IMG/VR virus record: IMGVR_UViG_3300030106_005597
Coordinates: 2,959-59,216 of that record
Strand: one strand, 5' to 3'
Origin: a virus
Length of the DNA: 56,258 nt
Part shown: positions 7,136-15,947 of the stretch, piece after piece
How positions within the stretch are numbered: position 1 is the stretch's first letter
Layout of the letters: each line of letters opens with the position of its first letter
Made by a program: the position numbers and the translations under genes
The notes under the pieces: model-generated
What the model was told of the DNA's origin: nothing
Databases searched by the model: none
What the model saw: only the letters and a program-made list of their open reading frames with translations

Positions 7136-7588
7136 ATGGCAATAACAACCAATGCAATATGCAATTCTTTCAAAAAAGAATTGTTAGAAGGAGCTCACAA
7201 ATTTCAAGCAGCTCCTAACGGAAGCACTTACAAACTTGCAATGTTTACAAACTCTGCAACTTTAGGAAAATCTACTGTAGGATATGCAACATCAAACGAA
7301 GTAACATCACCATCAGGTTACACTGCTGGAGGAAAAGCACTTGTCAATGTTGGAACATCTTTAGCAACAAATACAGCTATCACAGATTTTGCTGATCTTT
7401 CATTTGTCGGAGTAACTTTGACTGCAAGAGGAGCTTTAATTTACAACACAACTACTGCTGGTGGATCAAGTACCACTGATGCCGTGGCTGTATTAGATTT
7501 TGGTGGAGACAAAACTGCAACTTCAGGAACTTTTACAATTCAGTTCCCTGCATTTACAACCTCTGCCGCTATATTAAGAATAGCATAA
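7136..7588 (+). CDS. Tail-fibre-associated structural protein
   Basis: A 150-residue Thr/Ala/Gly-rich protein starting MAITTNAICNSFKKELLEGA, with YKLAMFTNSATLGKSTVGY and YTAGGKALVNVG, a pattern common in marine phage tail regions. The body looks all-beta. It has a good AAGGAG site and lies just before the repeat fibre gene. It probably forms a small fibre or baseplate-like element. No enzymatic motif is visible. Confidence 0.6.
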   Translation: MAITTNAICNSFKKELLEGAHKFQAAPNGSTYKLAMFTNSATLGKSTVGYATSNEVTSPSGYTAGGKALVNVGTSLATNTAITDFADLSFVGVTLTARGALIYNTTTAGGSSTTDAVAVLDFGGDKTATSGTFTIQFPAFTTSAAILRIA

Positions 7589-7607
7589 TGAATGGAATCT
7601 GTGACGG

Positions 7608-8906
7608 ATGGCTAATACATGGGGATCACTAACATGGGGAAATAATTTATGGGGCCAACAAGGTAACGTAAATCAATCCGTCACAGGTCAATCTTTAACC
7701 TCATCAATAGGGAACGAAACTGTAACTGGAAATGCAACCGTAACAGTTTCAGGAATAGCGTTAGCATCTTCTGTAGGAGCAGCTAGTGGTTTTTCTCTAC
7801 ACACTCAATCAGTAACAGGTCAAGCAAGCACCTTATCTCAAGGATCAGTTGTGCCTGGTACAGGAGATATTGTAAATTTAACAACGGCTGGTTTACTTCA
7901 AACTTCAATAGGGAACGAAACAGCTGAAGGTGTTATTCAAGTCGGATGGGGTGGAGACACTTGGGGTGAAAATGAATGGGGAGATTTATCAGGATCTCAA
8001 CCAACTATTACAGGAATAAGTTTAACTTCATCTATTGCAAGTGTCACTCTTCAAGCTAATGCAGATGTAGCAGTAACTGGAACTGCAATAACATCTTCAA
8101 TCGGATCAGAAATCGCTGGTATTTCATTCTTATTTAGTGCAACAGGATTATCATTAACTACAAGTTTAGGTGAAGAAGTTATCGACATAGGTGTGCCTGT
8201 AACAGGTATTGCTTCATCAATGTCAGCAGGACAAACCACGATCGATCCTACTTTCTTAGTGGGTGAAGGTTGGGGTAGAGATACTTATGGAAACTTAGGT
8301 TGGGGTGTAAATTTCTCAGCTCAGAATACTGCAGGTTTAGCATTAACTTCTGCAATTGGATCTGAAACAGCGTTTACTGATGTAACGGTTTCTATTACTG
8401 GCCAAGCATTAGCATTAACGTTTGGAGTTTACTCAGTACAAGCAGATGCTGATTTATCAATAACAGTCTCTGAACATACCATGACCTCTGCGATTGGGAC
8501 TCAGAGTTTGGTTCAAACAACCACAGAACCTGTAACAGGTCAAGTAGCTACAACATCCATTGGAAATACAATAGCTGGACTATTTTTAGATGTCCCTGTA
8601 ACAGGCGTTTCTTTAGCATCGTCAATAGGAAATCAAAGTTTAGTACAATCAACAACTGAACCTGTATCAGGCCAAGCGTTAGCATCTAGTATTGGCACTA
8701 TTACACAAATTCCACAGGTATTAGTAGGTGTTTCAGGTATCGCAATGACAATGTCATTAGGATCAGAGGCTACACAATCTAACGCAAATGCTTTCCCTAC
8801 AGGCATGTCATTGACAAGCTCAGTTGGCAGCCCTAATATAACACCTTGGCAAGAGGTTGATTTAGGAGTTACAAATACATGGACTACAGTTGATTTGGCT
8901 GCTTAA
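7608..8906 (+). CDS. Repeat-containing tail fibre protein
   Basis: A 432-residue protein built from about sixteen copies of a 13-residue unit approximating V-T-G-x-x-L-T-S-S-I-G-N-E, separated by linkers of varied length. Three Trp/Gly-rich segments interrupt the repeats: near the start (WGSLTWGNNLWG), near residue 110 (GWGGDTWGENEWG) and near residue 225 (GWGRDTYGNLGWG). Regular short beta repeats suggest an elongated, probably trimeric fibre; the aromatic segments could be binding loops or caps. It lies between two other tail genes. Host-recognition function is inferred. The ribosome site is weak (GACGG). Confidence 0.65.
   Translation: MANTWGSLTWGNNLWGQQGNVNQSVTGQSLTSSIGNETVTGNATVTVSGIALASSVGAASGFSLHTQSVTGQASTLSQGSVVPGTGDIVNLTTAGLLQTSIGNETAEGVIQVGWGGDTWGENEWGDLSGSQPTITGISLTSSIASVTLQANADVAVTGTAITSSIGSEIAGISFLFSATGLSLTTSLGEEVIDIGVPVTGIASSMSAGQTTIDPTFLVGEGWGRDTYGNLGWGVNFSAQNTAGLALTSAIGSETAFTDVTVSITGQALALTFGVYSVQADADLSITVSEHTMTSAIGTQSLVQTTTEPVTGQVATTSIGNTIAGLFLDVPVTGVSLASSIGNQSLVQSTTEPVSGQALASSIGTITQIPQVLVGVSGIAMTMSLGSEATQSNANAFPTGMSLTSSVGSPNITPWQEVDLGVTNTWTTVDLAA
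7680..8835 (+). repeat. Sixteen-fold 13-residue coding repeat
   Basis: The repeats are conserved mainly at protein level (V/I-T/S-G ... S-I-G-N/S-E). At DNA level the copies are diverged, so this is an old array rather than a fresh tandem duplication, although short stretches such as TCAATAGG and GTAACAGG recur. Confidence 0.7.
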
Positions 8907-8918
8907 CAAATGTATAAT
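8890..8918 (+). promoter_or_regulatory. Strong sigma-70-like promoter
   Basis: TTGATT (8890-8895), 17-base spacer, TATAAT (8913-8918) with TG directly before the -10 box. It starts inside the end of the fibre gene and would drive the 8942 gene and the following tail genes, leaving a leader that contains the AGGAG site. Confidence 0.6.
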
Positions 8919-8941
8919 ATAGATAATTAGGAGAATTTTTT

Positions 8942-9637
8942 ATGTCAAGTTATTCAAGCGATCTTAAAATTGAATTAATGGTTACTGGCCAAAACGCTGG
9001 TACTTGGGGTGACAAAACAAACACAAATTTAAATTTAGTTCAACAAGCAATTGCTGGTTATGAAGCAATAGATTGTGCATCTGCTGACGTTACATTGGCA
9101 ATGACCGATGGAACAATTTCAAACGCAAGAAATGCAACTTTAAAATTAACTGGAACTCTAGCAGCTAACAGAACAGTAACTGTCCCTGACAGTATTGAAA
9201 AAGTTTATAACGTTGTTGATGGAACAGACCACGCAGGATTTACATTGACTTTTAAAACAGCGAGTGGAACAGGAGTTTTACTTTGTGAAGGAAATTGTTA
9301 TGTATTATATGCTGACGGAACTAACGTAGAAAAAGCAAACGAATATAGAAAATGGAGAACAATCACAGCATCAGAAACTATTCAAGCTGGTGCGAAACTT
9401 TTTGTTGATACAAATGGTGGAGCTGTTACAGCAACACTACCTGCATCGCCAGCAGTTGGTGATGAGGTTCACTTTATAGATTCAAGATTTACATTCGACT
9501 CTAATGCGTTGACTGTAGGAAGAAATAGTTCTAAAATTGCCAATGCGTCTTCAGATTTAGTTGTTAACACTGAGGGTGCAGGTTTTGGATTAGTTTATTC
9601 TGGTTCAAACGTTGGTTGGACTTACATGGAGAAATAA
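8942..9637 (+). CDS. Tail fibre / virion protein
   Basis: A 231-residue protein whose N-terminus (SDLKIELMVTGQNAGTWG, then DKTNTNLNLVQQAIAGY) is a well-conserved signature of marine phage tail-fibre or structural proteins. The rest is beta-rich, with VTVPDSIEKVYNVVDG and ATLPASPAVGDEVHFID stretches resembling repeats of fibre shafts. It has a clean AGGAG site and its own promoter. It is followed by a collar-domain protein. The receptor-binding or shaft role is inferred. Confidence 0.7.
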   Translation: MSSYSSDLKIELMVTGQNAGTWGDKTNTNLNLVQQAIAGYEAIDCASADVTLAMTDGTISNARNATLKLTGTLAANRTVTVPDSIEKVYNVVDGTDHAGFTLTFKTASGTGVLLCEGNCYVLYADGTNVEKANEYRKWRTITASETIQAGAKLFVDTNGGAVTATLPASPAVGDEVHFIDSRFTFDSNALTVGRNSSKIANASSDLVVNTEGAGFGLVYSGSNVGWTYMEK

Positions 9638-9638
9638 T

Positions 9639-10220
9639 ATGTCAAATTACGAAGCAACAAGATACGATTTTACTGGAGCAAACCTTACAGGTATCGAAGG
9701 AATTCCTACAGCGACTATTGTGCCGTGGTCTTCTTCTTCAGTGCCAACAGGTTTTTTAGAGTGTGATGGATCAACGGTTTCAAGATCAACTTACTCAGCT
9801 TTATTTGCAATCATAGGCACAACTTATGGATCAGGTGATGGTTCATCTACTTTTGGACTACCTGATTTACAAGATAATGTTGCAGTTGGAAAATCTAATA
9901 ACAAAGCTTTGGCATCAACTGGTGGAGCCAACACTGTGACCTCAACTGGAAACGTTGCCGGTTCAACAGCTAATGCTACACTGTCTGAATCACAACTTGC
10001 ATCTCACGATCATGCAGCAAACAGAACTAATAGTGGTCCTGGAAGTGATGCTAATTTTAATATTAATAACGCTGGTTTAGTATCTCAAGGTTCAAGTTCA
10101 AATACAAGAAATGCTGGTTCAGGGAATGGTCACGCTCATAACATGAGTGCAAACTTTGCAGGTGACGCAACATCGGTTTTACAACCTTATTTAACAATTA
10201 TTTATATTATTAAGACTTAG
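9639..10220 (+). CDS. Phage tail collar domain protein
   Basis: A 193-residue protein with a tail collar domain (PF07484 type) near the N-terminus: VPTGFLECDGSTVSRSTYSA, then LFAIIGTTYGSGDGSSTFGL and PDLQ. The C-terminus QPYLTIIYIIKT is the usual end of such proteins, and a His-rich stretch (SHDHAANR, GHAHNMS) before it may bind metal, as in fibre tips. I chose the ATG at 9639, two bases after the upstream stop, with GGAG at 9628. It probably forms the distal tip of a tail fibre. Confidence 0.85.
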   Translation: MSNYEATRYDFTGANLTGIEGIPTATIVPWSSSSVPTGFLECDGSTVSRSTYSALFAIIGTTYGSGDGSSTFGLPDLQDNVAVGKSNNKALASTGGANTVTSTGNVAGSTANATLSESQLASHDHAANRTNSGPGSDANFNINNAGLVSQGSSSNTRNAGSGNGHAHNMSANFAGDATSVLQPYLTIIYIIKT

Positions 10221-10228
10221 GAGAAAAT

Positions 10229-10573
10229 ATGGCAACAAACTCAAATTGGACAGTAGTATTTGAAGACAAGCTTATCATTAAACAAAGTGGAGATGGTGCT
10301 GATCAATACGTTATTGATGATGATGCATTTTGGGGTCAATCTAAATTTTCAAATATTTGGGCTATTCAATATGGAACATCAAATCCTAGTGACGCTGTAG
10401 AATATAGAGATACTACTCCGCACTCTACATGGGAAGATGCTAACCTAGGTGATTTTCAAGATTTTATAACTAAATGGGACGCAGCACATTTAGCTCAGTT
10501 ACAAGCTAACTGGGATAATGATCCAAGAGAAGAATCTGAAAAAGGTGCAAGACCTACATCATATTCATCTTAA
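10229..10573 (+). CDS. Conserved small tail-region protein
   Basis: A 114-residue acidic, Trp-rich protein (NSNWTVVFEDKLIIKQSGDG, later WAIQYG and WEDANLGDF) that I recognise as accompanying collar and fibre genes in marine phages. An AGGAG site precedes it. Its stop overlaps by four bases the end of a minus-strand oxygenase gene, so the two transcription units converge here. A fibre accessory or chaperone role is possible; unknown. Confidence 0.6.
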   Translation: MATNSNWTVVFEDKLIIKQSGDGADQYVIDDDAFWGQSKFSNIWAIQYGTSNPSDAVEYRDTTPHSTWEDANLGDFQDFITKWDAAHLAQLQANWDNDPREESEKGARPTSYSS

Positions 10574-11055
10574 TCCTTCAAATTAAAAGCATAACAAACT
10601 CTAGTTTCTTTTCTTTCTTCAGGTAAAACGTAGTGTAAGAGATCGTAAGGAAAAATTAAATAATCAAAAAGTTTAGGTTTAATTTCAAAAACATCATTAT
10701 CCCTAGCAAAATTAATATTGTTGTTATTGTTGGATAGATACAAAACTCCAGCCATCTTTACATCTTTTCCTATATGATTGTGAGGTTTGTTATAAGATTT
10801 ATTTTTTAAAACATTTAACCATCCAAACATTAACTTTAAATGATAAACACTAGATACATAATTATCTATAATCTTATTTAATTCTTTTTTACCATTAAAA
10901 TTACCATGGTATTGAAATCCATCGACACAAGAAATAGTATTCTGCTCTTTATAATTTTCTTCTATGTATTTTAATATTTTTTTGTGTATGTCTACTGGAA
11001 CAATAATTTTACCGTGAAATAAGCGTACAGCAAACAGGTTATAAGTATTACTCAT
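10570..11055 (-). CDS. 2OG-Fe(II) oxygenase-like protein
   Basis: A 161-residue protein of the 2-oxoglutarate/Fe(II) dioxygenase superfamily, closest in pattern to the phage group PF13759. Seen are the proximal iron motif region (NKPHNHIGKDVKMAGVLYLS), the distal histidine (FPYDLLHYVLP) and the 2OG-binding Arg (KETRVCYAF). I place the start at 11055, where ATGA overlaps the stop of the upstream gene. It is last in a three-gene minus-strand oxygenase operon. The substrate is unknown; hydroxylation of protein, nucleotide or sugar are all possible. Confidence 0.7.
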   Translation of the reverse strand: MSNTYNLFAVRLFHGKIIVPVDIHKKILKYIEENYKEQNTISCVDGFQYHGNFNGKKELNKIIDNYVSSVYHLKLMFGWLNVLKNKSYNKPHNHIGKDVKMAGVLYLSNNNNNINFARDNDVFEIKPKLFDYLIFPYDLLHYVLPEERKETRVCYAFNLKD

Positions 11056-11645
11056 CGTAACAGCATCCAAGAAGTCAATATATATTTTTCACCAGATAAT
11101 GGTGGATTACCTCTATGTAGATATGGGAACGCTGCAGGCCAAATAACTATCCTACCTGTCTTAGGTTTAACTCTTTTTGAAAAATGCAAAAACTCTGTCT
11201 CTCCTCCTTCTTCTACATCGTTTAAATAAACAGAAAAAACAAAAGCTCTAGATTCATTTTCAAAACCTTTACCATGTTCGATATGCCAAACATGATAACC
11301 CTCTGTTGGTAAAGTTTTTTGAATCTTTAATCCTGTAAAATGAAAAGGATTATCATCATAAGCCTCTTTAGCCCCTACATTTTTAGCGTAGTGATTCCAA
11401 GCTAGATCAAAATTTACCATCATTGATTTTAATGAGTCCCACCATACATTAATGTTATAAGATCCTGCAAAATATTGTTGATCTTGTTTTGATAAAATAG
11501 ATTGATTTTCAGAAGAGAGTCTGTTCATTGTTCGATTAAATTTATGTTGATCTTCAAATAATTTAATTGCTTTATTACACTCTTCTTTTGTTATGTAATT
11601 ATCATATACTGCTATAAAATTACTTACACTAAATGTTTTTTCCAT
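11052..11645 (-). CDS. Prolyl-4-hydroxylase-like 2OG-Fe(II) oxygenase
   Basis: A 197-residue protein of the 2OG-Fe(II) superfamily, P4H-like branch. The core is GYHVWHIEHGKGFENESRAF with a metal pair His121-x-Glu123, then LNDVEEGGETEFL, the distal His177 (YLHRGNPP) and Lys187 (GEKYILTSWM), the usual 2OG-binding residue in this branch. The proximal acidic ligand is Glu instead of the usual Asp, which some active members tolerate. It overlaps both neighbours in the minus-strand operon. It would hydroxylate a protein or small molecule; the substrate is unknown. Confidence 0.8.
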   Translation of the reverse strand: MEKTFSVSNFIAVYDNYITKEECNKAIKLFEDQHKFNRTMNRLSSENQSILSKQDQQYFAGSYNINVWWDSLKSMMVNFDLAWNHYAKNVGAKEAYDDNPFHFTGLKIQKTLPTEGYHVWHIEHGKGFENESRAFVFSVYLNDVEEGGETEFLHFSKRVKPKTGRIVIWPAAFPYLHRGNPPLSGEKYILTSWMLLR

Positions 11646-12186
11646 TATTCTCCTTGTCTATAAATATTTGAATTGTTTTTCTAGGAATTATTGAATTCAT
11701 AACAGGTGTTACTTTATGTGATAAAGGAGCTTTAACAATAACTAATGAGTTACCAACTAAAGGTATAAAACCACTAGCGTTTTCACTCGTAAATAAAAAC
11801 TCACCTCCAAATTTTAAATTCCATCTTCTATTAATATAGAATGTAATTCCATATGAATATATTGCATCATTATGCCAATTGATACCTGACCCATCATTCA
11901 TTGAATGAATAAGAGGCTTATAATTTTTTATTTTAATTTTATGAAAAGAATTATTTTCCAATAAAATTTTAATTTTTTGCAATGGTTTATAATTAATATC
12001 TAAACCAGTATTTTTAACATATTTTTTATGTCCATGTTTCAATTCTTTATCCCATTCTTTTTTAGTAGAATTTAATTTAATTAATTTACTTCTAAATACA
12101 TCGTAATGTAATTTTTTATAAGTAAGATAATCTAAAAAATTTTGAATATAATACAATTTATTAGGTATTTGATATACTAACTTCAT
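11629..12186 (-). CDS. 2OG-Fe(II) oxygenase, divergent paralogue A
   Basis: A 185-residue 2OG-Fe(II) oxygenase with His105-x-Asp107 (GINWHNDAIYSYG), distal His157 (APLSHKVTP) and Arg169 (IPRKTIQIF). Every one of these positions is identical in the plus-strand gene 76 bases away (12262-12795), and both begin MKLVY-x-IPNKL; the two are clearly paralogues. It heads the minus-strand oxygenase operon. AT content is high even for this genome (Lys, Asn, Ile rich). No Shine-Dalgarno is seen. Substrate unknown. Confidence 0.8.
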   Translation of the reverse strand: MKLVYQIPNKLYYIQNFLDYLTYKKLHYDVFRSKLIKLNSTKKEWDKELKHGHKKYVKNTGLDINYKPLQKIKILLENNSFHKIKIKNYKPLIHSMNDGSGINWHNDAIYSYGITFYINRRWNLKFGGEFLFTSENASGFIPLVGNSLVIVKAPLSHKVTPVMNSIIPRKTIQIFIDKENNGKNI

Positions 12187-12261
12187 ATATTTTTTCTAAA
12201 TGGTCCATAATTATGATACTTTCATTGTCTATAAAACTAACATATAGTCTTTATCATAGCT

Positions 12262-12795
12262 ATGAAATTAGTATACACAATTCCTAATAAACTTTGGTGG
12301 ATTCAAGACTTTTTAGATGCAAATGCTTACAAAGATTTGCATAACGCTATAATTAAACAAAGACGCGAACTTAATCTAAAAACAGCTGAGGGCGTTTGGG
12401 ATAAAAGATTACATAGAAACTTAAAAGCACCTGATAGGGTACAGGTATCTCAGTATCCACCATTTGAAGCATTGAAACAAAAAGTAATAAATAACACATT
12501 TTTTAAATTACCTGTGGTTGAAAAGATAACCACTACAATTCACTACATGAAAAATAGATCAGGGATTAATTGGCATTGTGATGATTCTTGGAAATACGGT
12601 GCAACTTATTATATCAATAGTAGATGGAATATTCATTGGGGTGGTGAGTTCATGTTTGCTGATACTCACGCTCATGGGTTTTTACCGACCACCGGAAACT
12701 CATTAGTCATTGTAAAGGCACCCTTAGATCATAAAGTAAATCCTGTATTAAGTCCCATAATGCCTAGAATATCTGTCCAAATGTTTATGAAGTGA
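12262..12795 (+). CDS. 2OG-Fe(II) oxygenase, divergent paralogue B
   Basis: A 177-residue 2OG-Fe(II) oxygenase with His105-x-Asp107 (GINWHCDDSWKYG), distal His157 (APLDHKVNP) and Arg169 (MPRISVQMF), the same spacing as its divergent partner at 11629-12186. The shared core also includes YINSRWN ... WGGEF and GNSLVIVKAPL. It stands alone on the plus strand just before the 716-residue tail gene. The 75-base spacer between the two paralogues holds overlapping -10-like boxes (TATCAT at 12252 on the plus strand). Substrate unknown; a different substrate from its paralogue is possible. Confidence 0.8.
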   Translation: MKLVYTIPNKLWWIQDFLDANAYKDLHNAIIKQRRELNLKTAEGVWDKRLHRNLKAPDRVQVSQYPPFEALKQKVINNTFFKLPVVEKITTTIHYMKNRSGINWHCDDSWKYGATYYINSRWNIHWGGEFMFADTHAHGFLPTTGNSLVIVKAPLDHKVNPVLSPIMPRISVQMFMK

Positions 12796-12803
12796 TATAA
12801 ATA

Positions 12804-12812
12804 TGCTATAAT
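12804..12812 (+). promoter_or_regulatory. Extended -10 promoter of the tail gene
   Basis: TG-C-TATAAT, with the -10 box at 12807-12812. The expected transcript start is at about 12819, which coincides with the ATG at 12818. That gene has no Shine-Dalgarno sequence, so a leaderless mRNA is likely. Confidence 0.5.
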
Positions 12813-12817
12813 TAGCC

Positions 12818-14968
12818 ATGCCGTTAACAAATGTACAAATAAGACCAGGATTTAATAAACAAGTCACTGCCGTTGGAGCAGAGGGACAGTGGATTGATGG
12901 AGATAATGTAAGATTCAGATACGGGCTTCCTGAAAAAATAGGAGGTTGGGAACAGCTTACTAGCAAAACTTTAATTGGTGCAGTAAGGCAACAACACACT
13001 TATGCTGACCTTGATGGAAATGTTTATGCTGTTCTTGGGACTAATCGAACTTTAATTGTATATTATGGTGGAGATTTTTATGACATCACACCTTTAGGCA
13101 CCGCTGTTACTGGTGCAACGTTTACAACTATCAATAATGACCCAACTGTAACTGTTAATAAAACTAATCACGGAGTAGAGGCAGGAGATTTAATTACCTT
13201 TACGTCTGTTACTCCACCAACAGGAGCGGGTTACTCATCAGCAAATTTTGAGGATCAACCTTTTGAAGTTATTTCAGCTCCAACTATAAACACCTTTACA
13301 ATTACAATGGCCACTAACGCGGGCACTAGTGTATCAGCTAGCGGTTCAGCCACAATCGTTCCTTATGTAAAGGTTGGACCATTAAATCAAACAGGAGGCT
13401 ATGGGTGGGGCACATCAACCTATGGTGGAGCTTCTGGGCTTACCAATACTTTGAACGGTTTATTACAAGATGATACCGCAGGAACAGGAGGCTCAGGAAC
13501 AAGCATAACTTTAACCTCTACCACGGGGTTCCCAACATCAGGCACTATAAAGGTAGGAACAGAATTTATTTCGTATACTGGGATATCATCAAATGACTTA
13601 ACTGGTATAACAAGGGGTGTGGCGGGCACACGAACTGCGCATGCAAGCGGAGCCTCTGTTGAATTTTTTACTGCGTGGGGATCACAATCTTTGACAACAA
13701 ATGTAACACTTGAGCCTGCTGGTTGGTCTCTTGATAATTTTGGACAAACTTTAATTGCTACTATTAAAAATGGAAATACTTTTTCATGGAATCCAATAGC
13801 TTCAAACGCAAGTGCTTTGACCACTAGAGCTACAGTAGTCTCTGGAGCACCAACTGCATCAATGATGTCAATAGTTTCTGAAAGAGACAGGCATTTGTTT
13901 ATGCTTGGAACAGAGACAACTATCGGAAGTGCAGGAACTCAAGATAAAATGTTTATTAGATTTTCTGATCAAGAAGATATAACAAGTTATGCCCCAACAT
14001 CTATTAACACTGCAGGAACTTTGCGACTAGATTCTGGTACAAAAATTGTGGGAGCGGTGCCTGGAAAAGATTACATGTTGATATTAACAAATACCTCAGC
14101 TTACGCTGTTCAATTTGTAGGACCACCTTTTACGTTCTCAATACAACAAGTTGGTTCTAATTGTGGAGCCATAGGTCAAAATTCAATTAGATATGTAGAT
14201 GGTAAAGTGTATTGGATGGGTATAGCTGGAGGCTTCTTTTTATATGATGGTACAGTAAAAAGTTTACCTTGTTTAGTTGAAGATTTTGTTTTTACAAACA
14301 AGGGTGATAATTTAGGTATTCAATACAATTCTGGTGAATTAGTTTATGCAGGTTTAAATACTTTGTATTCAGAGATAAATTGGTTTTATCCTAAATCTGG
14401 CTCAGATACTATTGATAGAGTTGTAACTTACAATTACGATGAGAATACTTGGACAACAGGAACATTGGCTCGTACCACTTGGGTAAACTCCAGTTTGTTC
14501 GAAGTTCCTTATGCTACAGAATTTACTTCAACGGGCACCGGAACTTTTCCAACAGTTCAAGGTGTAACAAGTTCTAACGGATCAACAATCTACTACGCGC
14601 ATGAAGTTGGTAATAATCAAGTTGATTCTACTGGAGCTAAAACAGCAATTACATCATTTATTCAGTCGGGTTCTTTTGATTTGGATGTTGAAGGTAATGG
14701 TCAATTTTTTATGTCCATGAGAAGGTTTGTACCTGATTTCAAATTAATATCAGGTAATGCACAAGTTACAATTAACCTTACAGACTTTCCAACGGACACC
14801 GCAACCTCATCTCCTTTGGGACCGTTTACAATCACTAGCAGCACTGATAAAGTAGATACCCGTGCTAGATCTAGATTTGCAAGTTTAAAAGTAGCAAACA
14901 CATCAGTAGATGAGAGTTGGAGATATGGCACTTTTAGGGCAGACATACAACCTGATGGACAAAGATAA
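12818..14968 (+). CDS. Large tail/stabilisation protein
   Basis: A 716-residue protein starting MPLTNVQIRPGFNKQVTAVG with GQWIDGDNVRFRYGLPEKIG. This N-terminal signature is common in marine podovirus-type phages and is usually annotated as phage stabilisation or tail tube/nozzle protein (P22 gp10-like). The rest is beta-rich with Gly/Thr repeats, including a SITLTSTTG-like domain around residues 220-290 and NYDENTWTTGTLARTTW near 545. No catalytic motif. Its position between fibres and ejection proteins fits the tail hub. The next gene starts at its stop (TAATG). Confidence 0.75.
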   Translation: MPLTNVQIRPGFNKQVTAVGAEGQWIDGDNVRFRYGLPEKIGGWEQLTSKTLIGAVRQQHTYADLDGNVYAVLGTNRTLIVYYGGDFYDITPLGTAVTGATFTTINNDPTVTVNKTNHGVEAGDLITFTSVTPPTGAGYSSANFEDQPFEVISAPTINTFTITMATNAGTSVSASGSATIVPYVKVGPLNQTGGYGWGTSTYGGASGLTNTLNGLLQDDTAGTGGSGTSITLTSTTGFPTSGTIKVGTEFISYTGISSNDLTGITRGVAGTRTAHASGASVEFFTAWGSQSLTTNVTLEPAGWSLDNFGQTLIATIKNGNTFSWNPIASNASALTTRATVVSGAPTASMMSIVSERDRHLFMLGTETTIGSAGTQDKMFIRFSDQEDITSYAPTSINTAGTLRLDSGTKIVGAVPGKDYMLILTNTSAYAVQFVGPPFTFSIQQVGSNCGAIGQNSIRYVDGKVYWMGIAGGFFLYDGTVKSLPCLVEDFVFTNKGDNLGIQYNSGELVYAGLNTLYSEINWFYPKSGSDTIDRVVTYNYDENTWTTGTLARTTWVNSSLFEVPYATEFTSTGTGTFPTVQGVTSSNGSTIYYAHEVGNNQVDSTGAKTAITSFIQSGSFDLDVEGNGQFFMSMRRFVPDFKLISGNAQVTINLTDFPTDTATSSPLGPFTITSSTDKVDTRARSRFASLKVANTSVDESWRYGTFRADIQPDGQR

Positions 14969-15783
14969 TGAGTTTACAAGAAGAATATTTAGCTGAGTAT
15001 TTAAACAATCCTGCTCTTCAAGCAGTGTATGGTGATTACCCGACATACAGAAATTTTAAAATACAACAAGCAAATTTAACACAAGCACAAATGGATAACC
15101 AAGGGGGAATTCAACCAATTTATCAAAATGCTTTAACTAGTAATATTTTAAAATCAAGTAAGAATTATATAAAAAATAAAATATTTGAAAAAATATCTAA
15201 CTTTCAACCACCCACTTTAGCAATGATGGCAGCTATGTTGCCTAAAGAAGATCCTGTTATAACTCAATCAAGAGATTATTATTCTGGATTATATGGTCTT
15301 GATAACATAGGTCGTATTCAACAAGGCGAACTTATGGCAGGATATAGTCCTATTTCTGGAGGTGGTTTGTATACTTTGAGTGGTGGTAAGTTTGGTGATC
15401 CACCAACTGTTGGATTAGATAAAGCTTACCAAAAAAGAATAGATACAAGAACTAGTCCAAAAACTTTAGAAAGAATATCGAAATTACCTAAAGAAAGACA
15501 AGATGCTTTCTTTGAAAAAACAAAAGCATTACAAGATGCACAAGCAGCAGATAATAAAGTTATGCAACAAATAAAATTAGCAAACGCAACAGCTCAACAA
15601 CAACAAACAATACAAGATTTTAAAAATAAAAAAATTAATGCTAATTTGCCTGAACAACCTACCAGCACTGGTGGTGGAGGTAATAATAATCCAGGAGCTG
15701 CAATTACAACAGGCACATATACTGGTGGTAAAGTTATTGATTCCCCTAGCACACCAGGAGGAAGATACGGATCTCCTAGATAA
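14968..15783 (+). CDS. Unknown protein, probable virion component
   Basis: A 271-residue protein with an N-terminal part rich in Tyr, Asn and Gln (EYLAEYLNNPALQAVYGDY), a middle Gly-rich stretch (SPISGGGLYTLSGGKFG), a coiled, Gln-rich segment (about 190-225) and a disordered Gly/Pro/Thr tail ending GGRYGSPR. It is coupled to the tail gene by a TAATG overlap and to a 54-residue gene downstream. It resembles low-complexity virion or ejection proteins, but I do not recognise a family. Confidence 0.55.
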   Translation: MSLQEEYLAEYLNNPALQAVYGDYPTYRNFKIQQANLTQAQMDNQGGIQPIYQNALTSNILKSSKNYIKNKIFEKISNFQPPTLAMMAAMLPKEDPVITQSRDYYSGLYGLDNIGRIQQGELMAGYSPISGGGLYTLSGGKFGDPPTVGLDKAYQKRIDTRTSPKTLERISKLPKERQDAFFEKTKALQDAQAADNKVMQQIKLANATAQQQQTIQDFKNKKINANLPEQPTSTGGGGNNNPGAAITTGTYTGGKVIDSPSTPGGRYGSPR

Positions 15784-15947
15784 TGGCTAAAATTAATATT
15801 TACATACCTGAACCAAAAGACACTTATGAACCTTCAAATTTTAGGCAGATAATAGAAGCATTAACAACTTTGAAAACTCAATTAAATTTTTCTTTTCAGT
15901 TTGATATTAAGGAAGAACAAGATAGTTTTAACTGGTTCATGTCATGA
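15783..15947 (+). CDS. 54-residue conserved phage protein
   Basis: MAKINIYIPEPKDTYEPSNF followed by a helical stretch (RQIIEALTTLKTQLNF) and KEEQDSFNWFMS. This pattern, including the EEQ-D-x-F-x-WF end, is one I know from tail regions of marine phages. Its ATG overlaps the upstream stop (TAATG) and its own stop overlaps the next start (ATGACA). The small size, position and coupling suggest a tail-assembly accessory protein. Function unknown. Confidence 0.7.
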   Translation: MAKINIYIPEPKDTYEPSNFRQIIEALTTLKTQLNFSFQFDIKEEQDSFNWFMS

